Shown: in pieces, positions 1 to 5,245 of the stretch
How positions within the stretch are numbered: position 1 is the first letter of the stretch
How the letters are laid out: every line of letters begins with the position of its first letter
Source: Chitinophagaceae bacterium
Lineage (GTDB): Bacteria; Bacteroidota; Bacteroidia; Chitinophagales; Chitinophagaceae
Assembly: GCA_947463755.1 (NCBI GenBank)
Contig: CANHUK010000122.1
Location: 1 to 5,906 of the forward strand
Reading direction: 5' to 3'
DNA length: 5,906 nt
Made by a program: the position numbers and the translations under genes
The notes under the pieces: generated by a model
Database searches by the model: none
Told to the model about the DNA's origin: nothing
Seen by the model: only the letters and a program-made list of their open reading frames with translations

Positions 1-16
1 AAAAACTTGATATACA

Positions 17-274
17 ATGAAATTTGTCTTCACTGAACTGTCTTGGGAAGACTATCTCTTTTGGCAGAAAAATGACAAACAGAAGGTGAGACGAATCAAT
101 GAATTATTGAAAGATATTTCCCGCCATCCTTATGAAGGGATTGGGAAACCTGAAGCTTTGCGATTCAATTACGCAGGTTTTTGGTCCAGGCGTATAGATG
201 AGGAGCATCGTTTAATTTACAAGATTGAAAATGATGAAATTCAGATTTTCAAATGTCGTTTTCATTACGACTGA
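17..274 (+). CDS. yoeB: Txe/YoeB family toxin (mRNA interferase)
   Basis: The product is an 85-residue RelE-superfamily endoribonuclease of the YoeB/Txe group. Such toxins bind the ribosomal A site and cut mRNA during translation until neutralised by a YefM/Phd-type antitoxin. The full family length is present and the residues known to be catalytic in E. coli YoeB are at the same positions: Glu46 (in GKPEALR), Arg65 (in EEHRLIY) and the C-terminal His83-Tyr84 (in RFHYD). Other family signatures are the early 'W.DY..W' and the 'G.WSRRID.EHR' block. The toxin therefore looks intact. The antitoxin should be the gene just upstream; only 16 bases remain before this start, so its end cannot be fixed. 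One reading frame ends at a TGA (18-20) that overlaps this ATG as ATGA, which would fit translational coupling. The gene is AT-rich relative to the right half of the window, as is common for transferred toxin-antitoxin modules. Confidence 0.95.
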   Translation: MKFVFTELSWEDYLFWQKNDKQKVRRINELLKDISRHPYEGIGKPEALRFNYAGFWSRRIDEEHRLIYKIENDEIQIFKCRFHYD

Positions 275-300
275 ATATCGTTTTTATGAATAACAACTGA

Positions 301-335
301 AATCCATTCACCGCGAGGGAACGAAGTCGCGAGGG
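301..335 (+). repeat. Dispersed ~35-bp direct repeat, left copy
   Basis: This copy matches positions 791-825 at 29 of 35 bases, starting with AATCCAT and carrying the shared core GGAACGAAG followed by CGC and AGGG. Inside it the octamer CGCGAGGG occurs twice (312-319 and 328-335), 16 bp apart. It lies between the toxin gene and the end of the PAAR-like gene. The layout resembles the short intergenic 'CGCAAAGG..CGAAG.CGC' repeats that are scattered in many environmental Bacteroidota; this family assignment is from recollection and is an inference. It is not an obvious hairpin terminator, because its internal units are direct rather than inverted. Confidence 0.6.
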
Positions 336-352
336 TTTCCAAGTATGTAGCA

Positions 353-742
353 TTACTTTGACTCCACATTGGTGAGTCCGGGCTTATCGACGGTGATGGA
401 ACCGGCCCAGGCGCACATGGTCTTGCTGGATTCCAGCATGGCGGGGTTGCCACCGATCTTCAGTTTTTTGGCGGCAGGATCCCAGGGCATAACGGGTATG
501 GGGATGCAGGAGGACGGGACAAATACCGGGACGGGTCCTGCCATCTTCCAGTTCATCGGATTGGCGGGGGAATTGCAGTTACCGAAAGCCGGGATGTTGA
601 GCATGGGGATGAAATCGAGTGAAGTGGCGATCGGTTTGGTGGTTGCATTCATAGCCATGCCGATGGGAAGTACCATCATATCCTTCGGACCAGATCCGAA
701 GGAGCATTTGAGCTTGGCGCCCATGCAGACACATTTTGGCAT
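353..742 (-). CDS. DUF4280 PAAR-like protein
   Basis: The gene encodes a 129-residue protein with the pattern of the DUF4280 (PAAR-like) family. It has an N-terminal CVCMGAKLKCSFG (residues 4-16), a central 'NIPAFGNCNSPANP' (49-62), 'SSCIPIPVMPW' (77-87), a 'GGNPAM' turn (97-102) and 'CAWAGSITV..PG' near the C-terminus (110-122). Proteins of this type form the sharp tip on the VgrG/spike of type VI secretion systems or related contractile injection systems, often carrying or recruiting an effector. This one is only the tip domain: no toxin domain follows and no VgrG, effector or immunity gene lies beside it. I chose the ATG at 742 because the conserved cysteine motif begins immediately after it; an in-frame GTG at 787 would add 15 residues without family character. 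The opposite strand is also open over most of the gene, but the family motifs read only on the minus strand. It is flanked by direct repeats. The injection-system role is inferred from the family. Confidence 0.88.
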   Translation of the reverse strand: MPKCVCMGAKLKCSFGSGPKDMMVLPIGMAMNATTKPIATSLDFIPMLNIPAFGNCNSPANPMNWKMAGPVPVFVPSSCIPIPVMPWDPAAKKLKIGGNPAMLESSKTMCAWAGSITVDKPGLTNVESK

Positions 743-790
743 GAAATGATTTGTGGTTTCGGAGCCTAAAGATAGTTTTAAAACCACTTA

Positions 791-825
791 AATCCATCCA
801 TCGCAAAGGAACGAAGACGCCAGGG
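791..825 (+). repeat. Dispersed ~35-bp direct repeat, right copy
   Basis: This is the second copy of the repeat found at 301-335, in the same orientation and 490 bp downstream, with six mismatches in 35. It begins with AATCCAT, shares GGAACGAAG, and contains the related octamers CGCAAAGG (802-809) and CGCCAGGG (818-825), again 16 bp apart. It lies upstream of the PAAR-like gene, so the two copies bracket that gene almost exactly. No transposase is present and no target-site duplication could be defined. Confidence 0.6.
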
Positions 826-1010
826 CTCTGGCTATTTGATTCAGACTGACCCAGTCCACCACTTTTTGAATCTCTTTTGATCATCACTTTTTAGTATGCC
901 TGTTCATGTGTATGATCAGCTTCAAACAGCCTTCTTCACTTTTATTTACCAATTTGTTCATTTATATATTAAATAAATAAAACGAACTATTATCTACAAA
1001 GTACGTTGGT

Positions 1011-1526
1011 ATGTTTATGAATATTAAATCAGTTATCCTCACATCATTTGCTTTAGCGCTGTCTTTTGTTAGTAATGCTCAAAAGACTGTCGTTGACATT
1101 GCCGTAGGTTCTCCTGCACACACTACGCTGGTAGCTGCTGTAAAGGCAGCAGGATTGGTAGAGACACTTCAGGGTGCCGGACCTTTCACTGTGTTTGCGC
1201 CTACGAACGATGCTTTTGCCAAACTTCCTGAAGGAACGCTCACTTCACTGCTGAAGCCCGAGTCAAAGGCCACACTTGTCAAGATCCTTACCTACCATGT
1301 GGTATCCGGTAATCTTGATGCTGCTGCTGTTATTGCTGCGATCAAAGCAGGTAATGGCAGTGTTAAGGTCACCACGGTAAGTGGTGGTATCCTTACCGCT
1401 TCCATGAAAAATAGTAAAGTCATCCTTACGGACGAAAAAGGCAATGTTTCTACCGTAGTTGCCACCGATCTGAAGGCCGGCAATGGTGTAGTACATGTTA
1501 TTGATGCAGTGGTGCTTCCCAAGTAA
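1011..1526 (+). CDS. Secreted fasciclin-domain protein
   Basis: The protein has 171 residues: a signal peptide (about residues 1-23, hydrophobic core SVILTSFALALSF, likely cut after SNA) followed by a single FAS1/fasciclin domain. The domain shows the H1 box 'GPFTVFAPTNDAFAKLP' (57-73), the conserved Tyr-His of 'TYHVV' (95-96) and the H2 box 'GNGVVHVIDAVVLP' (157-170). The protein ends right after the H2 box, which is typical of the short bacterial one-domain form. FAS1 proteins act outside the cytoplasm, usually in adhesion or binding; the ligand of this one cannot be read from sequence. An ATG two codons later (1017) is an equally good start. The gene appears monocistronic: an AT-rich leader precedes it and a strong terminator starts 27 bp after its stop. 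Confidence 0.93.
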   Translation: MFMNIKSVILTSFALALSFVSNAQKTVVDIAVGSPAHTTLVAAVKAAGLVETLQGAGPFTVFAPTNDAFAKLPEGTLTSLLKPESKATLVKILTYHVVSGNLDAAAVIAAIKAGNGSVKVTTVSGGILTASMKNSKVILTDEKGNVSTVVATDLKAGNGVVHVIDAVVLPK

Positions 1527-1553
1527 CTTTTTATCAAGTTAGCTTGAATCCAT

Positions 1554-1589
1554 TTGAGGGGTGCTCATTTGAGCACCCCTCAATTTTTT
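1554..1589 (+). terminator. Rho-independent terminator after the fasciclin gene
   Basis: A perfect 13-bp stem (TTGAGGGGTGCTC, 1554-1566) pairs with 1571-1583 around a 4-base loop ATTT and is followed by six T (1584-1589). It lies 27 bp past the fasciclin stop codon and points in that gene's direction. A-rich sequence is lacking on the left side, so it should act mainly on plus-strand transcripts. It also separates the fasciclin gene from the small membrane-protein genes downstream, which must have their own promoter in about 1590-1806. Confidence 0.93.
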
Positions 1590-1806
1590 ATGTGTAATGA
1601 CCTTTCAATTTTACAATCTGTTTCATCGCTTATCGGAAATTTGAAAGGGCTGCTTCACATCATGTTGAAAAAAGGGAGCAGTTCTATGCTGTTTGATATA
1701 AGTGCTGACTCATTGCATAATATTTATTCCGGTCATCTCCTATCAATTGTATAACTGAGCTCCGTTCATTCCATCCTATATTCAGTAAAATTTCAATGCT
1801 TCGATC

Positions 1807-1986
1807 ATGCTCAAGAAATTTACACCTTCCGATATTCTCATGTTGTCAGCTGCTTTTTTATCCCTCATTTTCTCTGAATACTTATGGTTCACGGGTGAAA
1901 AGGAAGCAGCCATCTTCATTGGCTTGTGGGTTCCTTCGATCCTTGGTTTCACAATTCTTATAAAACTTATCAATCAACAAAAATGA
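1807..1986 (+). CDS. Small two-helix membrane protein
   Basis: This 59-residue reading frame starts MLKKFTPSDI and ends INQQK. It contains two hydrophobic stretches, about residues 9-27 and 35-53, joined by a short charged loop (TGEKEA), which fits a small inner-membrane hairpin protein. The segment 'AIFIGLWVPSILGF' (35-48) resembles, from recollection, a small uncharacterised membrane-protein family common in Bacteroidota; no function is known to me. Reality as a gene is supported by the coherent membrane topology, the sensible start, and the 4-bp ATGA overlap with another small membrane-protein frame downstream. A minus-strand frame over the same stretch shows no protein-like character. No recognisable ribosome-binding site precedes it. 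Confidence 0.75.
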   Translation: MLKKFTPSDILMLSAAFLSLIFSEYLWFTGEKEAAIFIGLWVPSILGFTILIKLINQQK

Positions 1987-2078
1987 GTGATATCATACCA
2001 TATTTTGCCGGCCTTGTGACAATATTATTTTCGATCGGATTCATTCTGGCGGTAAAAAGTTTCAGGTCCAGTCAATAG
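1983..2078 (+). CDS. Very small single-helix membrane protein
   Basis: This 31-residue frame starts MSDIIPYFAG and ends KSFRSSQ. It has one hydrophobic helix (about residues 5-24, 'IPYFAGLVTILFSIGFILAV') followed by a positively charged tail (K25, R28), which predicts an N-out/C-in single-pass membrane peptide. Its ATG overlaps the stop codon of the 59-residue gene as ATGA, a layout that usually means translational coupling. The two products may act together in the membrane, perhaps as small subunits of a larger complex; no partner is visible in the window. I do not recognise a family. Chance occurrence of so short a frame is possible, but overlap plus membrane character argues against it. 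Confidence 0.6.
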   Translation: MSDIIPYFAGLVTILFSIGFILAVKSFRSSQ

Positions 2079-2102
2079 CGTTTGTCTGATCATAAATACA
2101 CC

Positions 2103-2154
2103 ATCTATTATCGACTGGCCGTTCCCCTTATTTATTTTCACTTCGATAACAGAT
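2103..2154. other. Imperfect inverted repeat at convergent gene ends
   Basis: ATCTATTATCGA (2103-2114) is complementary to TCGATAACAGAT (2143-2154) at 11 of 12 positions. In minus-strand RNA the twelfth pair is a G-U wobble, so a 12-bp stem with a 28-base loop could form. The right arm lies inside the last codons of the TlpA-like gene, whose stop is at 2138-2140. No U-tract follows, so this is at best a weak terminator or 3' processing element between the convergent transcripts. It may be chance. Confidence 0.3.
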
Positions 2155-3238
2155 CGGCGAGTTTATCTGCAAGTGCATTTCCATGCAATCCTTTGGCGAT
2201 GATGATACCTTCCGGGTTGATGAGGAAGTTATCGGGTATGGGTTGTACGCCAAAGAGTGATGCAAGGGCACTTTCGCGTTTAAGATCGGAGATATGTATC
2301 CAGGGCAGGTCATCTTCTTTGATTGCTTTTTTCCAGCGTTCACCGTTTTCATCTACCGAGATGCCGATGATCTCGAAACCTTTGGTTTTGTAACGGGCAT
2401 AGAGTTCCTTCAGGCCGGGATTTTCTTGTCGGCATGGTACGCACCAGCTTGCCCAGAAATCCAGGAGCACGTACCTTCCCCGGAAGTCAGCAAGGCGAAT
2501 CATTTTACCTGCTGTATCTTCCATCTTGAATGCTGCAGCAGGTTTGCCTACGAGGCTTCTTCTTTTACCTTCGATCTTTGTACTGAGCCGTTGCATGAGT
2601 ACAGTACTTCGAACCTCGGGGGATAATGCATTAAAGAGTTTGTCGAGTTTTTCGAACGGAATGCGATCGGATAGCACCCACAGGCAAGATGCGGAAGCGA
2701 AGGATTCCGGATTTTCCTCTGCCCATTTTTCTCTGATGACAATGATGGAAGTTTGGAGTGCCTCAATCTTGCTAAGTATTTCCTTGTATTTATCTGATCC
2801 GTTATCGGTCATCCCTTTAAGATCGTTCCGCAGCGAAGTAATCTGGTCGTAGACTGGTTGTTCCAGGGATCTAAGTCGGCTTTGATCTTCGTTGGCCTTT
2901 GTGCCACTCACGCGTCCCCGGTTGGGGTCAGACACGTCTGCGGATATCATGATCAAGCCCTTTTCGATGAACAGGGAAATATCTCCCATGCGTCTTTGAC
3001 GTGGCATGATCAGGTATCCCTGATCGATTCGGTTTGACTGACCACGGTATTGAAAGCTGTCTGCCCTGACGGGTATAGCGTGGCGTAGGTTTCCGCCGGC
3101 ACCGTTCTGTATGTTCAGATGGAGGGTGTCGTTTCCAAGTCCCCGGATGACACCGCGAATTTCGAATTCAAAGGAATTTTGTGCGTGTGCTGAAATGAGT
3201 CCGTTGAAGCATGCTGCGATCAGGAGTATTTGTTTCAT
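2138..3238 (-). CDS. Exported TlpA-like thioredoxin with DUF4369-type N-terminus
   Basis: The 366-residue protein has a signal peptide (1-19, cut after SAHA), then a beta-rich N-terminal region (about 22-115, 'FEFEIRGVIRGLGNDTLHL') of the DUF4369 type. A helical linker rich in charged residues follows (about 115-225), then a C-terminal TlpA/AhpC-TSA thioredoxin fold (about 230-366). The redox site is W-C-V-P-C with Cys266 and Cys269, and the cis-proline is Pro335 in 'QPIPDNFLI'. Proteins of this build are envelope thiol-disulfide oxidoreductases, usually facing the periplasm. I placed the start at 3238 because a clean signal peptide begins there; the frame is open further upstream but overlaps the regulator gene. 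It is the third gene of the minus-strand operon, 16 bp after the regulator stop. TlpA/DUF4369 proteins are frequent near SusC/SusD loci in this phylum. The substrate is unknown. Confidence 0.9.
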   Translation of the reverse strand: MKQILLIAACFNGLISAHAQNSFEFEIRGVIRGLGNDTLHLNIQNGAGGNLRHAIPVRADSFQYRGQSNRIDQGYLIMPRQRRMGDISLFIEKGLIMISADVSDPNRGRVSGTKANEDQSRLRSLEQPVYDQITSLRNDLKGMTDNGSDKYKEILSKIEALQTSIIVIREKWAEENPESFASASCLWVLSDRIPFEKLDKLFNALSPEVRSTVLMQRLSTKIEGKRRSLVGKPAAAFKMEDTAGKMIRLADFRGRYVLLDFWASWCVPCRQENPGLKELYARYKTKGFEIIGISVDENGERWKKAIKEDDLPWIHISDLKRESALASLFGVQPIPDNFLINPEGIIIAKGLHGNALADKLADLLSK

Positions 3239-3254
3239 GGAATGGCGGTTTGTT

Positions 3255-3977
3255 TTATAGTAGTCTGTAATGACTGCCGATGTATGACAGGAATGGTTCG
3301 CGATAGGAATCTCCGATGGGGAGTTCTTGTCCTGCGATGGTGACACTTTTCCGGGTGACGGATTCAATGTGTCGGATCGCGACGATATAGGATCTGTGGA
3401 TTCGGAAGAAACCGGTACCCTTCAGCATATTTTCAAGGGTGCGCATATTTTGCAGGGAGAGGATCCTCCCGGAGGGCAGGTGCAAGCTTACGTAGTTACC
3501 TGTTCCTTCGAGGTATTGTATGTCGCACACAGATACTTTCATGATGCGGTATTCAGACTTAACGAAGATGATATCTTCCTTTGCGGATTCCGGGGCCGTT
3601 GTCATTGCTGAATTCCTGGATTGGCTGCTGATAACTTTGTCGAGTGCCTGCCTGAACCTGTCCATGGCGAATGGTTTCAGGAGGTAGTCTGTTACGGCGA
3701 GTTCAAAGCCCTGAAGGGCGAAATCCGGGTAAGCAGTCGTCAAGATGATGTTTGCCCTGGCATGTCTGTTGCGCTTGATGAGATCAAGACCGTTGAGCCG
3801 AGCCATCTGGATATCGAGGAATACCAGCGCAGTTTCCGGATTACGTTCCAGCCATGCTTCTGCCTTCAACGGATCCGTGAATGTTTCCCTAAGGTCCAGT
3901 TCAGGGATGTTCCTGGCATATTCACGGATCACGCCTAGGGCATTGGGTTCGTCGTCGATGGCGATGGCTGTGATCAT
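3255..3977 (-). CDS. LytTR-family response regulator
   Basis: The 240-residue protein has two domains. The receiver (about 1-115) has the acidic pair Asp8-Asp9, phospho-acceptor Asp55 in 'FLDIQM', Thr81 in 'ILTTAY' and Lys101 in 'LLKPF', so every residue of the phosphorylation site is present. The LytTR DNA-binding domain (about 136-238) shows 'IQYLEGTGNYV', 'FFRIHRSYIVAI' and 'LPIGDSYREPF'. After the phospho-acceptor loop it reads MARLNG where MP.LNG is usual, so a common proline is replaced by alanine; this is probably tolerated. The start at 3977 is one base past the kinase stop codon (TAA-A-ATG), showing tight coupling with the kinase. A longer frame reaching 4118 would overlap the kinase and precede the natural receiver start. 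It is a cytoplasmic transcription factor; likely targets are its own divergent promoter region and the SusC locus, by inference. Confidence 0.95.
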   Translation of the reverse strand: MITAIAIDDEPNALGVIREYARNIPELDLRETFTDPLKAEAWLERNPETALVFLDIQMARLNGLDLIKRNRHARANIILTTAYPDFALQGFELAVTDYLLKPFAMDRFRQALDKVISSQSRNSAMTTAPESAKEDIIFVKSEYRIMKVSVCDIQYLEGTGNYVSLHLPSGRILSLQNMRTLENMLKGTGFFRIHRSYIVAIRHIESVTRKSVTIAGQELPIGDSYREPFLSYIGSHYRLL

Positions 3978-3978
3978 T

Positions 3979-5061
3979 TTATGGGTGTTGTAAGGGAATA
4001 TCGAGTGTGGCCAGGAAATGGCCGTCATCTGTTTGACGGCTGTCCAGTGTGAAGTTATCCGGGAATAGGAGTTCCATTCGGTTACGCAGGTTGGGAAGTC
4101 CGACGCCGTTATGGGCATCCTTGGAACAGTTTTTACCTACTACATTTCTGACGCGATAGTGAAGGCGGTCTTTTTGTATCCGGATGATGATCTCCACGGG
4201 GTCTGTTTCCGTTCCCTGTTCTCCGTGTTTAAAGGCATTCTCCGTGAACGATATAAGCACAAGCGGTGGGATGACCCATTGTTCCGGTTCAGGTCCTGTG
4301 TCGATGTCCAGCTTCACGATGCAGTCCGGGAATCTAAATCGGTGTAATTTGATGAAACGCCGGAGATGGTCGATCTCCCGCTCCAGTGCGACCTTATCAT
4401 CCTTTGAATGAAGCACGTAGCGAAGCAGTTCGGACAGTTCCAGCAGTGCATTTGCCGTATCTGTCGAGCGGATGAGCGCGAGATAGTAGATGTCGTTGAT
4501 CGTATTGAAGAGGAAGTGCGGGTTGAGCTGGTAGCGGAGCATGGCCAGGTCTGCCCTAAGCTTTTCCCTTTCAAGTCCGGAGATCTGTCGTTCCGTGATG
4601 ACCCTGTCGATGATGGAACGATAGGCCAGCGAGAGGAGCAGGAACTGAAAGCCTTTTAACAGTTCCCCCTTGACTATTTCACTGATGGAGAGCGATTTCC
4701 TCACCAGCTCGCTTCCGGAACGGGTGAAGTAAGTGTACATATCAGGATCCTGGAGGATGTGGTTATAGTATCTGATGCATACGTATACCGCCAGTGTAAT
4801 GGTTGCCGTGGTCAGGTAGGCGGCTACCTTTCGCGTGTGGAGGAAACGTGGAATGAGCCAGACGATATTCAGGTAGCAGATGATGAAGTTTGGCCAGCTG
4901 TAGCGGGTGTAGAAGAAGTATATCTCGATGGCCGATCTGGAGGAGGACCCCATCGACATATAGATCGTTACCAGCAAATACCATATGCCCAGGGTAAGGA
5001 GGAGGCTTCTCCAACCCGGTTTGACCAGGTCCTCCATACTGATTTTACGATGGGCAGTCAT
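3979..5061 (-). CDS. LytS-type membrane sensor histidine kinase
   Basis: With the chosen start the protein has 360 residues. The N-terminal half holds about four hydrophobic segments (near 20-37, 57-73, 80-99 and 136-150). A coiled linker ('ITERQISGLEREKLRADLAML', 155-175) leads to the His_kinase domain with the phospho-acceptor His182 in 'LRYQLNPHFLFNTIND'. The ATP-binding domain follows, with its N-box 'ENAFKHG' (Asn275) and G-box 'NGVGLPNLRNRM' (318-329). All catalytic motifs look intact. There is no large extracytoplasmic sensor domain, so the signal is probably sensed in or near the membrane. The start is uncertain: ATGs at 5115, 5091, 5061 and 5037 are all in frame. I prefer 5061 because the residues before it lack membrane or family character. 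It is the first gene of the kinase-regulator-thioredoxin operon and is divergent from the SusC gene. Confidence 0.93.
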   Translation of the reverse strand: MTAHRKISMEDLVKPGWRSLLLTLGIWYLLVTIYMSMGSSSRSAIEIYFFYTRYSWPNFIICYLNIVWLIPRFLHTRKVAAYLTTATITLAVYVCIRYYNHILQDPDMYTYFTRSGSELVRKSLSISEIVKGELLKGFQFLLLSLAYRSIIDRVITERQISGLEREKLRADLAMLRYQLNPHFLFNTINDIYYLALIRSTDTANALLELSELLRYVLHSKDDKVALEREIDHLRRFIKLHRFRFPDCIVKLDIDTGPEPEQWVIPPLVLISFTENAFKHGEQGTETDPVEIIIRIQKDRLHYRVRNVVGKNCSKDAHNGVGLPNLRNRMELLFPDNFTLDSRQTDDGHFLATLDIPLQHP

Positions 5062-5202
5062 AACCGAATATATCCGATTTCTTGGAATCATGGTATCACA
5101 AATCGGGTGTGTCAAGGCTTAAAAACAGTGGTTCACACCATCTGGAGGTCTGTTTGTCAGGGAAAGCGGCAGGTTTGCGTAAAAAAGCCAAATGCCCAGC
5201 GG

Positions 5203-5238
5203 CTGTTGGTTTAACTTACCATTTGAAAACCAAAACAG
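5203..5238. promoter_or_regulatory. Imperfect palindrome upstream of the SusC gene
   Basis: TTGGTTT (5206-5212) and AAACCAA (5227-5233) form a perfect 7-bp inverted repeat around a 14-base spacer. The outer CTG (5203-5205) and CAG (5236-5238) also pair if two bases bulge on the right. It lies just 7 bp before the SusC start codon, inside the divergent region shared with the sensor kinase operon. It could be an operator or a 5' leader hairpin. LytTR regulators normally bind direct repeats, so it does not match their usual site. No convincing Bacteroidota promoter (TTTG / TAnnTTTG) could be fixed in the region. Confidence 0.3.
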
Positions 5239-5245
5239 AACTCTT

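Noticed and set aside
369..749. Long plus-strand open frame (126 codons) opposite the PAAR-like gene
   Set aside because: The minus strand carries all the DUF4280 motifs; the plus-strand translation shows no family character and is a shadow frame.
579..887. Minus-strand frame of 102 codons overlapping the start of the PAAR-like gene
   Set aside because: Out of frame with the DUF4280 protein, crosses the repeat copy, and has no protein-like pattern.
878..918. TGATCATCAC and GTGTATGATCA as a possible hairpin or operator upstream of the fasciclin gene
   Set aside because: The arms match only with a bulged base, the loop is long, and the site is more than 90 bp from the gene; not distinguishable from chance.
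951..1010. Bacteroidota-type promoter for the fasciclin gene (TTTG at 953-956)
   Set aside because: No TAnnTTTG-like element lies at the required distance downstream; the AT-rich stretch alone is not enough.
1590..1754. Plus-strand frame of 54 codons starting at the terminator T-tract
   Set aside because: Starts inside the terminator tail, has no recognisable domain or membrane pattern and no ribosome-binding site; probably chance.
1782..1973. Minus-strand 63-codon frame over the small membrane-protein gene
   Set aside because: The translation lacks a coherent hydrophobic or domain pattern, whereas the plus strand gives a clean two-helix membrane protein overlapping a second gene.
4759..5214. 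151-codon plus-strand frame opposite the kinase N-terminus
   Set aside because: Antisense to the well-supported kinase gene and extends into the divergent promoter region; no domain character.
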